Origin: Firmicutes bacterium UBA5500
Lineage (GTDB): Bacteria; Bacillota; UBA994; UBA5500
Direction: 5' to 3'
DNA length: 11,874 bases
Assembly: GCA_002427055.1 (NCBI GenBank)
Contig: DIPA01000051.1
Coordinates: 874-12,747, forward strand
In this document: positions 1-6,779 of the stretch, in pieces
How positions within the stretch are numbered: the stretch's first letter is position 1
Layout: every line of letters starts with the position of its first letter
The notes under the pieces: model-generated
The model's input: only the letters and a program-made list of their open reading frames with translations
The model's database searches: none
What the model was told of the DNA's origin: nothing
Position numbers and translations under genes: made by a program

Positions 1-57
1 GACAGGGGGACGTTCAGTTTGTCTCACTCGTTGAGACAAACTGAACGTCCCCCTGTC
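1..57. repeat. Perfect inverted repeat (26-bp arms, 5-nt loop)
   Basis: Bases 1-26 are exactly the reverse complement of 32-57, with the loop ctcgt at 27-31. The arm starts gacagggggacgttcagttt. It lies 5 bp beyond the stop codon of the minus-strand phosphoesterase gene, so its RNA could end that transcript, but any T-tract would fall outside the window. The arm is much longer than in most terminators and carries a GGGGACG core. From memory, cores of this kind recur in dispersed palindromes of clostridial genomes, so a REP/MITE-like unit is the alternative I favour. The element may extend left of base 1. Confidence 0.8.
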
Positions 58-62
58 TCTCT

Positions 63-548
63 TCACCTATACACTATTTCAGCGCTTGCGCCCGCATCGG
101 TAAGAGTTAAGATAGCCACCGAAGGGCGGGGTTCTCCCCGCGGGTCAGTGGCCGAGCCGGGGTTTAATAATAGCTGGCCATTATGATCTTTATTATAGGG
201 CTGATGACTATGCCCGAAAACAATCACGTCCGCATCAGGAAAGGTATGTAAGGCTCGCTCTGGCGTAGTCTTACCTCGACCAAGGTGCCCGTGAGTCAAG
301 CCTACTTGAAAGCCATCCAGCTCCAAGGTGATTTTCTGCCCCAAAATATCTGCCATAGCCGGTGAATCGGTATTACCGGCGATAGCAGTCGTTGGTGCCA
401 GCTCGTTCAGCTCCCGCAGTACTGACCAGTCATTGATATCGCCGGCGTGCAGAATCATGTCTACGTTACTGAAGGCCTCCAGTACGAACTGGGGCAAAGT
501 ATTGCCGCGTCGCGGCATATGGGTATCTGAAATGATGCCAATGCGCAT
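63..548 (-). CDS. YfcE/MJ0936-type metallophosphoesterase
   Basis: Predicted cytoplasmic metal-dependent phosphodiesterase or phosphatase of the calcineurin-like YfcE family. Members act on artificial phosphodiesters and their natural substrates are mostly unknown. The metal-binding motifs are all present and in order, numbered from the start chosen here: SDTH (Asp8, His10), HAGDIND (Asp37), AGNTDS (Asn59), LTHGH (His86, His88) and FGHSH (His113, His115). At 161 residues the length is normal for the family. I chose the ATG at 548 over the one at 557, because GAAAGGA (563-557) lies 8 nt from the former but overlaps the latter. The gene follows the dehydratase-like operon on the same strand, but a terminator-like hairpin separates them, so it is probably transcribed on its own. 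I found no convincing promoter. The family assignment is firm; the cellular role is not known. Confidence 0.88.
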   Translation of the reverse strand: MRIGIISDTHMPRRGNTLPQFVLEAFSNVDMILHAGDINDWSVLRELNELAPTTAIAGNTDSPAMADILGQKITLELDGFQVGLTHGHLGRGKTTPERALHTFPDADVIVFGHSHQPYNKDHNGQLLLNPGSATDPRGEPRPSVAILTLTDAGASAEIVYR

Positions 549-556
549 CCAGCTCA

Positions 557-563
557 TCCTTTC
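557..563 (-). promoter_or_regulatory. Ribosome binding site deciding the phosphoesterase start
   Basis: On the minus strand GAAAGGA lies 8 nt before the ATG at 548. The in-frame ATG at 557 shares its first base with this site and so could not use it. This favours a product beginning MRIGIISDTH. Confidence 0.6.
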
Positions 564-600
564 TCAAAAACTATTTTATCACATACTTATTAGCTTACAT

Positions 601-631
601 AGCAAAACAGGTAGCCAAGGGGCTACCTGTT
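601..631 (-). terminator. Rho-independent terminator of the dehydratase-like operon
   Basis: An 11-bp perfect stem (606-616 with 621-631, arm aacaggtagcc) has a four-base loop. Read on the minus strand it ends in a short T run, CTGTTTTGCT. It begins 41 bp after the stop of the activator gene and lies before the phosphoesterase gene, so it should end or weaken transcription between them. The T-tract is short, so partial read-through is likely. Confidence 0.65.
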
Positions 632-672
632 GTTGATGAAGAAGTTAGCAAGACCGTCATCAATTTTAGTTG

Positions 673-1434
673 CTAGAGATTACGCGCCAGTAGGGCTGCA
701 CCGAGAGCACCGGTAAACTGGCATTCCTCAGGAGTGAGAAGAGGCGCCTTGAGCTCCTCTTCTAAGGCCCGGCGAATGCCCGTGTTCTTAGCCACACCGC
801 CGGTGAAAGCTACTGGCCCCACCACCCCAACCCGCGCTGCCATGCCGGCAACCCGTTTGGCCACTGATTGGTGCAAGCCAGCGATTAGCCCTCCGCGACT
901 CATGCCTTGAGCTAAGTGCCCAATAATCTCTGATTCTGCGAAAACGGTACACATACTGTTAATACTAACCGTTTCGCTGGGATCCTCCGCATCCGCCAAG
1001 TCCGATACATCCATACCCAACACCTGCGCCATTACTTGCAGGAAGCGGCCGGTTCCGGCGGCACACTTGTCGTTCATGGCAAAGTCGATCACACGACCAG
1101 ACTCATTTAGCTTGATTACCTTGCTGTCCTGGCCGCCAATATCGATAATGGTGCGCACTTCTGGGAGCAAAGAAGTCAGACCTTTTGCATGACAGGTGAT
1201 CTCGGTAATGGATTTATTTGCATCAGGCACCGAGATACGTCCATAGCCAGTTGCCACAATAGCATCAATTTGGAGACGTTCTAGGCTTGCCGATCGTGTT
1301 AGTTCAGCTATGATCTGTTGGCCGGCATCGCGCGGGCTCCAGCCGGTTGGCACGACTACTTGCCACTTATCGTTTGGGGCTAGCAGCACGCCTTTAGCGG
1401 CTACTGATCCAATGTCTAGGCCAAGCGTGATCAT
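673..1434 (-). CDS. 2-hydroxyacyl-CoA dehydratase activator-type ATPase (YjiL / DCCP reductase-like)
   Basis: ATP-dependent one-electron reductase of the BadF/BadG/BcrA/HgdC family. Such homodimers bind one [4Fe-4S] cluster between subunits and use ATP to inject a low-potential electron into a partner protein. The actin-like ATPase motifs are visible: LGLDIGSVAAKG (residues 4-15), IDIGGQDSK (97-105) and FTGGVAKNTG (210-219). The two cluster-ligand motifs are also intact: NDKCAAGTGRFL with Cys124 and SINSMCTVFAESEI with Cys162. At 253 residues the length is typical. The ATG overlaps the stop of the upstream gene as ATGA, with a GGAG 11 nt upstream inside that gene, so translation is probably coupled. 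The partner is a single dehydratase-like subunit, which points to the YjiL/DCCP-reductase branch. The physiological electron acceptor is unknown. Confidence 0.9.
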   Translation of the reverse strand: MITLGLDIGSVAAKGVLLAPNDKWQVVVPTGWSPRDAGQQIIAELTRSASLERLQIDAIVATGYGRISVPDANKSITEITCHAKGLTSLLPEVRTIIDIGGQDSKVIKLNESGRVIDFAMNDKCAAGTGRFLQVMAQVLGMDVSDLADAEDPSETVSINSMCTVFAESEIIGHLAQGMSRGGLIAGLHQSVAKRVAGMAARVGVVGPVAFTGGVAKNTGIRRALEEELKAPLLTPEECQFTGALGAALLARNL

Positions 1435-2552
1435 TTATCAGTCATCTCCAGTAGAGCTTCAATACGTACCTTAAGTGACTCAATGTCTGAAGTAGAGTAA
1501 TCGCTCTCGAGATGTAGGAAAGGCAGGCTTGCTGCTTTCACCAAGCGCTCCACATCATAAGCCTCAATGTTATATGTGTGGCACGCTTGCCAAGTGAGGT
1601 CGATTACGGCATCCACCTGAAAGTCGTGCAGCATGCTCTTCAGTAGTTCCAAACGATGCGGGTTAGGGCTCATGCACGAACAGGGAATCTTGAGATACTT
1701 CTCGGCTAAAGCCATAATTGGGTCTTTATGTTCCTCGCTAGCTACGATGTCCAGCGTCTTATAACCACTGCAATTCTCCATAGCAACCATGTCGGCACCT
1801 AGTTCGTCGAGTAAACGCACTACTTTTTCACTGCCTATACCAACAGGGCAGCCAGTTAGCAATACGCGTGGCTTGCCTGACTTCGCCTGTGGTGCCTGTG
1901 CCCGTTTTTCTGCTACTAACTGATTAGCTAAACGAATAACTTCCCGCTGATCGCTGGCGAATTTGACTGTCCAACTGGCAGTTAACAGATTAAGACCTGG
2001 CAAAAGGGGTGGGTTCCCTTGATTAAGATCGTGGACTGCTTTGAGCGCTTGCCGTTCCTCGTTAACAAGACGAATAGCTTCCCAGATAGCCTCGTCGGTA
2101 ATGGTTACTTGCAATTGCTCTTCCAGTCGCAAACGTAAGCGCTGGATCTCGCCGGCCCACATTTTAAGGGCAGCTTCGCTATCTTGCACGTTTGGCAATT
2201 GCATCACGTGCACCGGCTTTTTCTTATCCATCAACTCAAACATCTTCTTCTTGCCATCGCAGGTCGTTTCAGCCACGATTAGCTCGGACAGAGCAAAGTA
2301 GGGGCAAGTATCGGTAATGGCAAAGCCATAAGACGACTTTATCATCGGGCATAGATTACGAGGCAATTCCTCTTCTGCGGCAGGAATAGGTTCTTCCCGT
2401 GTGCCACAGAGACTTACAGGAACAGCACCGGCGGCCAAGATTAACTCTTTTGGGCAGTAAGCGCAATATGTCCCGACCACGCGTAACCCTTGCTTACGAC
2501 CATCCAGAAGCTCTTGTAGACTCTTATCTCTTAAATCATGAAACGTTTTCAA
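1431..2552 (-). CDS. Double-cubane cluster protein-like (YjiM family) 2-hydroxyacyl-CoA dehydratase homologue
   Basis: Single-subunit member of the HgdB/FldB dehydratase superfamily. It resembles E. coli YjiM as I recall it in the stretches VGTYCAYCPKE, LPRNLCPMIKSSYGF, TDTCPYF, ETTCDGKKKM and PVHVMQLP, and it shares the conserved C-terminal ITGCP/LTGCP, ENCSG, CSCMSPN, QACHTY and DYSTSD blocks. Numbered from the start below, cysteines lie at 30, 33, 49, 68, 83, 98, 235, 261, 291, 293 and 324. Structurally studied relatives (Carboxydothermus DCCP) are homodimers holding an [Fe8S9] double-cubane cluster that, with ATP and the reductase, reduces small molecules. That function is inferred here. 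I chose the TTG at 2552 (373 aa), because GGGAGG at 2566-2561 is 8 nt upstream. The longer TTG start at 2573 would place that site inside the gene. No second dehydratase subunit lies nearby, and the only cofactor partner is the downstream activator. Confidence 0.85.
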   Translation of the reverse strand: MKTFHDLRDKSLQELLDGRKQGLRVVGTYCAYCPKELILAAGAVPVSLCGTREEPIPAAEEELPRNLCPMIKSSYGFAITDTCPYFALSELIVAETTCDGKKKMFELMDKKKPVHVMQLPNVQDSEAALKMWAGEIQRLRLRLEEQLQVTITDEAIWEAIRLVNEERQALKAVHDLNQGNPPLLPGLNLLTASWTVKFASDQREVIRLANQLVAEKRAQAPQAKSGKPRVLLTGCPVGIGSEKVVRLLDELGADMVAMENCSGYKTLDIVASEEHKDPIMALAEKYLKIPCSCMSPNPHRLELLKSMLHDFQVDAVIDLTWQACHTYNIEAYDVERLVKAASLPFLHLESDYSTSDIESLKVRIEALLEMTDK

Positions 2553-2560
2553 CTCAGTTA

Positions 2561-2566
2561 CCTCCC
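2561..2566 (-). promoter_or_regulatory. Strong ribosome binding site deciding a TTG start
   Basis: GGGAGG on the minus strand, followed by an 8-nt spacer and TTG at 2552. It makes the dehydratase-like protein begin (M)KTFHDLRDKS and rules against the TTG at 2573, which has no such site. Confidence 0.75.
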
Positions 2567-2599
2567 GAAGCAAACTACAGTAAATACCTATCCTACTAT

Positions 2600-2627
2600 A
2601 CTATATGCTGCGTTATATTAACAGTAA
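2600..2627 (-). promoter_or_regulatory. Candidate sigma-A promoter for the dehydratase-like operon
   Basis: On the minus strand TTACTG (2627-2622) is followed by a 16-bp spacer and TATAGT (2605-2600), about 48 bp before the TTG start. The region is AT-rich and offers overlapping alternatives such as TAGTAT, so the exact hexamers are uncertain. Confidence 0.4.
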
Positions 2628-2640
2628 GACTTTCTTATAG

Positions 2641-2653
2641 GTAAGCGACTTAC
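2641..2653. promoter_or_regulatory. Short dyad GTAAG-CGA-CTTAC
   Basis: A perfect 5-3-5 palindrome 14 bp upstream of the candidate -35 of the minus-strand operon, in the divergent intergenic region. It could be a regulator site. It is short enough to arise by chance and does not match the larger dyad at 2778-2797. Confidence 0.25.
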
Positions 2654-2736
2654 GCCTCGGCTCAGCTAATTGATTACTCATACTACGGAGTCAGAAACGG
2701 GAGTTAAGATAATAGTCTGTAACCGTTTTTTTGCTG

Positions 2737-2765
2737 TTGTCAGGCGTTTCCCTGAGTGATATAAT
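2737..2765 (+). promoter_or_regulatory. Sigma-A promoter of the tetR-transporter operon
   Basis: TTGTCA (2737-2742), a 17-bp spacer and a perfect TATAAT (2760-2765) form a near-consensus vegetative promoter, with a start expected near 2772. It is the only strong promoter before the regulator gene and probably serves the whole run of transporter genes, which are packed without gaps. Confidence 0.85.
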
Positions 2766-2777
2766 CCTCTCGGAATG

Positions 2778-2797
2778 ATGTGACTGCCTGGTCACAT
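2778..2797. promoter_or_regulatory. Candidate TetR operator (7-6-7 dyad)
   Basis: ATGTGAC-tgcctg-GTCACAT is a perfect inverted repeat lying between the -10 box and the Shine-Dalgarno sequence of the TetR gene, about 6 bp after the expected transcription start. Size, symmetry and position suit an autoregulatory operator for the adjacent regulator. A hairpin in the mRNA leader is the alternative reading. Confidence 0.6.
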
Positions 2798-2810
2798 GGG
2801 AGGTGAATGA

Positions 2811-3431
2811 GTGCCAAAATCTACTTTCTTGAACCTACCGGTTGAGAAGCGGCAGCACATATTTAACTGTGCTCTGCAGGAGTTTGCGCGTCATCCCTAC
2901 GAGCAGGCCTCTTTGACAGAAATCGTCAACATCGCCGATATCGCTAAAGGCAGTATGTATCAGTATTTTGAAGACAAAAAAGACCTCTATAAGTACGTGG
3001 TGCAGACCGTCTATCAACATAAGCGTTCATTCTTGCAGTCAGTTTGGGATATGACAGATCGTGTGGAGTTTTTTTCGCTAGTCTCCTTGTATTATCGCCA
3101 ATCGTGGCGCTATGCTAAGCAGTTCCCAGAGTATCACAAGGTAACAGCGAATTTTTGGGATAGTAGAGATGAGGCGTTGCGAGCAGAGATATTGCGAGAA
3201 AAGCAGATCCGTAGTATGGAGTTTGTCGACTTATTGCAGCATGGCAGCAGAATTGGGGTAATTGACACCGATGTAGATCAAGCAGCGGCTTGGTTTGTCT
3301 ATCATGCTGTCGGTAAGGCACTGATTGATAATTTCCTCGAGCAGGATGTCAATGCCGGTGCCCATGAAGCCTTCATTGACTCAGTTTTATCTATCTTAGA
3401 GCAAGGACTCAGGTCGCGAAAGGGGTACTAG
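2811..3431 (+). CDS. TetR/AcrR-family transcriptional regulator
   Basis: One-component regulator of 206 residues. The N-terminal helix-turn-helix domain covers roughly residues 10-60: a first helix KRQHIFNCALQEFA, then SLTEIVNIADIAKG and the recognition-helix signature GSMYQYFEDKKDLY (47-60). The C-terminal two thirds is a divergent helical ligand-binding and dimerisation region with no recognised ligand motif. The start is GTG at 2811, 7 nt after GGGAGG (2798-2803). It is the first gene of the transporter operon: its stop ends 2 nt before the lipoprotein ATG. Together with the dyad at 2778-2797 this suggests that it represses its own promoter and thereby the peptide importer. The divergent dehydratase-like operon could also be a target. 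The inducer is unknown. Confidence 0.9.
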   Translation: MPKSTFLNLPVEKRQHIFNCALQEFARHPYEQASLTEIVNIADIAKGSMYQYFEDKKDLYKYVVQTVYQHKRSFLQSVWDMTDRVEFFSLVSLYYRQSWRYAKQFPEYHKVTANFWDSRDEALRAEILREKQIRSMEFVDLLQHGSRIGVIDTDVDQAAAWFVYHAVGKALIDNFLEQDVNAGAHEAFIDSVLSILEQGLRSRKGY

Positions 3432-3433
3432 TA

Positions 3434-4930
3434 ATGCGTAGAACACTGGCTTTTGGTTTGATCTTAGCAATCGTTTTAATGGGAGGCTGCACTTCTAAGG
3501 CTCGTCCTAACGATAGCCTAGTAGTAGCTATCCCCACTGACCCCGATAGTTTTCATCCGCATCAATCGATAGCAGCAGCCACATCGGAGATTGCCTTCAA
3601 CATTTACGAAGGTTTAGTAAAAGCAGCGCCCGATGGGTCGATAATTCCTGCCTTAGCTAGCGAATGGAAAATTGAAGAGGATGGCTTACTGTATTCATTT
3701 GTGTTGCGCGAAGGGGTTAAGTTTCATAATGGCCGCGAGCTAACTCCCGAGGATGTAATCTACTGCCTGAATCGGCTGCGCGATCCAGAGGTAGTGGCCA
3801 AGGCTAGAGATTATAGTCATATTAAGTCGATCACTAGTGAGGGTAATACAGTTATCATTCGTCTGGATCAACCCGACGCCGCCTTGCTGGCTGCCTTAAC
3901 TGAGTTCGGCGCTGCTATCTATCCCAAAGAAGCCGAGGACCAGCTATCTACCAAACCCGTTGGTACGGGGCCTTTTGTTCTGACTAGTTGGCAGCCCAAT
4001 AGCAAATTAGTGCTAGAGCGTTTTGCCGACTATTGGAATAAAGAGTTGCCCAAACTGAATCAGGTCACACTGCAGATAATCCCCGAAGCAGCAACTGCCG
4101 TAAGCAACTTGTTAACTGGGCACGTTGACCTTATCCCGAGGCTAGAGGCTGAGTATTTACAGCAGGTTGAAGGTAACGCCAAGCTTAAGATAATCGATAG
4201 CCCGATGGCCTTGGTACAATTGCTGGCTATTAATAATGCTCGAGCGCCATTTGATGATCTGCGGGTGCGACAAGCGATCAACTATGCCATTAACAGAGAG
4301 CAGATCATTCAGGGAGCGGCTTGGGGCAAAGGTCAACCTATCGGTAGCAATCTGTCTCCGGCTATGGGCACCTGGTATCAAGATTTAACCGGCTACTACG
4401 AATATGACCCCGCTAAGGCCAAGCAACTCCTGGCCCAGGCTGGTTATCCCGATGGTTTCTCTGCCACCCTATATCTACCGGCGCCTTATCCGTTGCATCG
4501 AAGCGCGGGGGAAATCTGTGCTGATCAGCTGGCGGCCGTAGGTATTAATCTCGATATCCAAGTAATCGAGTGGGCCACCTGGCTAGAGAAGGTATATTCC
4601 AACCGTGACTTCGAGTTAACAGTTATCGGTTTTGATGGTCGCCTAGACCCCCATACCGTCTTAGGACGCTATCAAAGCACTTCTAGCCGCAACTTTGCTA
4701 ATTTCAACGACCAGGAATATGACCAGTTGCTGATGCAAGGGTTGCGGGAAACCAATCCCGAGGCCCGTAAGGCTATCTATCATCGACTGCAGACTATTTT
4801 GGCCGAAAAGGCGTCGAATGTGTATATCATGGACCCTAGCCAGTTGGCTGTGATGCAAAAGAATGTAACCGGTTGGCAGAATTACCCTGTCTACGTTCTC
4901 GATCTAGCACCTTTGCAGAGAGCTAAGTAG
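3434..4930 (+). CDS. ABC transporter substrate-binding lipoprotein, oligopeptide/nickel family 5
   Basis: Extracytoplasmic solute receptor (SBP_bac_5, DppA/OppA type) that would bind peptides or a related ligand and hand them to the two permeases encoded next. The N-terminus MRRTLAFGLILAIVLMGGC is a lipoprotein signal with a lipobox ending at Cys19, so the protein is probably lipid-anchored on the outer face of the membrane. The family signature around residues 60-105 is clear: NIYEGLV, LASEWKIEEDG and LREGVKFHNGRELTPEDV. Further typical blocks are VGTGPFVL, AINYAINREQI and, near the C-terminus, NYPVYVLDLAPL. At 498 residues the length is slightly short but normal. AAGGGG inside the end of the regulator gene serves as ribosome site, 8 nt from the ATG. 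The true ligand (peptide, nickel chelate or other) cannot be read from the sequence. Confidence 0.92.
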   Translation: MRRTLAFGLILAIVLMGGCTSKARPNDSLVVAIPTDPDSFHPHQSIAAATSEIAFNIYEGLVKAAPDGSIIPALASEWKIEEDGLLYSFVLREGVKFHNGRELTPEDVIYCLNRLRDPEVVAKARDYSHIKSITSEGNTVIIRLDQPDAALLAALTEFGAAIYPKEAEDQLSTKPVGTGPFVLTSWQPNSKLVLERFADYWNKELPKLNQVTLQIIPEAATAVSNLLTGHVDLIPRLEAEYLQQVEGNAKLKIIDSPMALVQLLAINNARAPFDDLRVRQAINYAINREQIIQGAAWGKGQPIGSNLSPAMGTWYQDLTGYYEYDPAKAKQLLAQAGYPDGFSATLYLPAPYPLHRSAGEICADQLAAVGINLDIQVIEWATWLEKVYSNRDFELTVIGFDGRLDPHTVLGRYQSTSSRNFANFNDQEYDQLLMQGLRETNPEARKAIYHRLQTILAEKASNVYIMDPSQLAVMQKNVTGWQNYPVYVLDLAPLQRAK

Positions 4931-4931
4931 T

Positions 4932-5870
4932 ATGTACTGGCTGAAGAAACTAGCTGCAATGCTGGTTACCCTGGGATTAGTGACGATGGCCACGTTTTTC
5001 GCCCTCTACCTGATCCCAGGTGATCCAGCTGCGCTCATTCTGGGGACCGAGGCTGATCCTGAGGCTTTGCAGCTAGTACGCGCGCAATTAGGGCTAGATC
5101 AACCCACAGCGGTGCAGTTTGTAGCTTGGCTGAGGGGACTTTTGCGGGGCGACTTGGGCAACTCCATTACTTTCAGTCGCGGCTACTCAGTGGCACAATT
5201 GGTGCTGGGTGCTTTGCCGGTTACCATACCGTTGGCGCTGCTATCTGTCGGAGTGGCCTTGCTGATTGGGGTGCTCTTTGGCACTGTGGCGGCTACTGAG
5301 CGGGGCGGTAAGTCTTTTATAGTGCAATACCTGTCGCAGATTTCCCTGTCGTTGCCAGCTTTCTGGCTGGGTATTTTGCTCATTCAGTTCTTTGCCATTC
5401 GGCGCGGCTGGTTGCCTCCCAGTGGTATGCCTGCCTGGAGCACAGATCCTCAGGGTGCAGCGCTATCATTGGTCTTGCCGATTATCACTTTGGCTTTACC
5501 ACGGGCTGCTGTTTTAACGAGGACGGTACGCTCGGCTCTCCTGGATACTATTCGGGAAGACTATATTCGTACGGCTCGTAGCAAGGGGCTACCCGAAAAG
5601 GTAGTTGTTTATCAACATGCCTTACGCAATGCTTTGGTGTCGATCAGCACCGTTACAGGTATTCAGTTGATTCAACTGCTAGCCGGGACAATTGTGGTTG
5701 AGCAGGTATTCTCCTTACCCGGGTTAGGACGGCTGATGCTGTCTGCAGTATTGCTGCGAGATTTGCCATTAGTACAAGGAGCTGTTTTTGCGGGCGCATT
5801 GCTCATTCTGCTGGCTAACTTGCTCTTTGACAGCCTTTACCCGTTGCTCGATCCGCGTGTACACGTTTGA
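4932..5870 (+). CDS. Peptide ABC transporter permease, DppB/OppB type
   Basis: Inner-membrane subunit of a family 5 importer, 312 residues. One N-terminal membrane segment (about 7-28) is followed by a conserved external part with LGLDQP and GDLGNSI, then about five further hydrophobic segments (roughly 96-120, 137-156, 178-196, 238-258 and 283-302). The ATPase-contact EAA loop is at 211-233, YIRTARSKGLPEKVVVYQHA. The C-terminal LDPRV motif is typical of the DppB group. The ATG comes 1 nt after the stop of the lipoprotein gene with only a weak AG-rich ribosome site, so translation is probably coupled. It should pair with the following DppC-like subunit. No ATPase subunit is encoded nearby. 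Confidence 0.93.
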   Translation: MYWLKKLAAMLVTLGLVTMATFFALYLIPGDPAALILGTEADPEALQLVRAQLGLDQPTAVQFVAWLRGLLRGDLGNSITFSRGYSVAQLVLGALPVTIPLALLSVGVALLIGVLFGTVAATERGGKSFIVQYLSQISLSLPAFWLGILLIQFFAIRRGWLPPSGMPAWSTDPQGAALSLVLPIITLALPRAAVLTRTVRSALLDTIREDYIRTARSKGLPEKVVVYQHALRNALVSISTVTGIQLIQLLAGTIVVEQVFSLPGLGRLMLSAVLLRDLPLVQGAVFAGALLILLANLLFDSLYPLLDPRVHV

Positions 5871-6694
5871 TGAGGTGGTGGAAATTGCAGAAATATAACC
5901 TGTGGTCAGGTGCTGTCCTGGTGGGATTGATGGTGCTACTAACACTGGTAGGTCTTGTGTTTACTCCGGCACAACCTAACAAGATGGACATTGAGCAGCA
6001 GCTACAACCTCCTAGTGGCGATTTCCCGCTGGGTACTGACAATTATGGCCGCGATATTCTTAGCCGTATTATGGTGGGAGGCCGCCCTGCTTTTGAAGCG
6101 GGGTTTGTTGGTGTCATTCTCGGCCTGAGCGTGGGGACTTGGCTGGGAGCTATGGCCGGTTACTATAGGGGCTGGCTAGAGGAGACTATCATGCGTTTTG
6201 CTGATGGGCTGTATGCACTGCCTTCGATTCTTCTAGCCCTTATCGCCGTTACCTTATTAGGGCCTGGGCAACTGAGTATATTGCTTGCCGTAGCCATAGC
6301 CAATGTGCCTGTTTTTGCGCGTATAACCCGTTCTGCTTTTCTCAGCTTGCGTGAACAAGAATTTGTGATGGCGGCTCGGGCGATGGGGCTTAGGAACGGT
6401 CGCATCATCTGGCGGCATATTCTCCCCAACTGTCTATCAGCGCTTTTGGTGCAGGCTAGCGTCAGCTTTGCCAACGCAGTCTTGGCAGAGGCATCGCTCA
6501 GTTATCTAGGCTTAGGTACTCAGCCACCCGATGCGAGTTGGGGTAGAATGCTAAAAGAGGCACAGGCCTTTGCTTGGCGAGCACCTTGGACAGTGATCTT
6601 CCCTGGGCTGGCAATTGCTCTGACAGTGTTAGGATTAAATCGGCTGGGAGACGGTTTGCGCGATAGGTGGGATCCTAAAAATAGACTTCTCTAA
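5870..6694 (+). CDS. Peptide ABC transporter permease, DppC/OppC type
   Basis: Second membrane subunit of the importer, 274 residues. An N-terminal membrane segment (about 12-32) precedes the family motif FPLGTDNYGRDILSR (52-66). About five further membrane segments follow. The EAA loop for ATPase contact is at 165-186 (FVMAARAMGLRNGRIIWRHI), and the late SYLGLGTQPPDASWG block (211-225) is diagnostic for DppC/OppC. I chose ATG 5870, which overlaps the upstream stop as TGATG. A TTG at 5867 is in frame but has no ribosome site of its own. Coupled translation with the DppB-like gene is likely. The next gene is a peptidase, where many family operons would encode the two ATPases. Confidence 0.92.
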   Translation: MRWWKLQKYNLWSGAVLVGLMVLLTLVGLVFTPAQPNKMDIEQQLQPPSGDFPLGTDNYGRDILSRIMVGGRPAFEAGFVGVILGLSVGTWLGAMAGYYRGWLEETIMRFADGLYALPSILLALIAVTLLGPGQLSILLAVAIANVPVFARITRSAFLSLREQEFVMAARAMGLRNGRIIWRHILPNCLSALLVQASVSFANAVLAEASLSYLGLGTQPPDASWGRMLKEAQAFAWRAPWTVIFPGLAIALTVLGLNRLGDGLRDRWDPKNRLL

Positions 6695-6764
6695 CTGTTG
6701 TTGCTCAGTCAAGTAGGGAATAGCTATGGCTAAACCGAACTAGTAGTAAGAACAGAAACTTGAT

Positions 6765-6771
6765 AGGGAGG
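6765..6771 (+). promoter_or_regulatory. Ribosome binding site deciding the TTG start of pepF
   Basis: AGGGAGG, 8 nt before TTG 6780. The match and spacing are ideal, and no ATG lies near in frame, so a TTG start is well supported. Confidence 0.8.
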
Positions 6772-6779
6772 TTGTTAGA

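Noticed and set aside
328..636. 102-residue plus-strand open frame over the phosphoesterase gene
   Set aside because: It is antisense to a gene with all catalytic motifs, resembles no family I know, and runs through a terminator hairpin.
2574..2810. Riboswitch or T-box in the divergent intergenic region
   Set aside because: No AGGGTGG T-box motif or known aptamer core is visible, and the strong promoter at 2737-2765 leaves too short a leader for the downstream operon.
5867..5869. TTG at 5867 as start of the DppC-like permease
   Set aside because: It has no ribosome site, and the adjacent ATG 5870 gives the common TGATG stop-start overlap.
6695..6779. Separate promoter or terminator between the DppC-like gene and pepF
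   Set aside because: I could find neither a stable hairpin with a T-tract nor a -35/-10 pair with acceptable spacing, so no feature is claimed.
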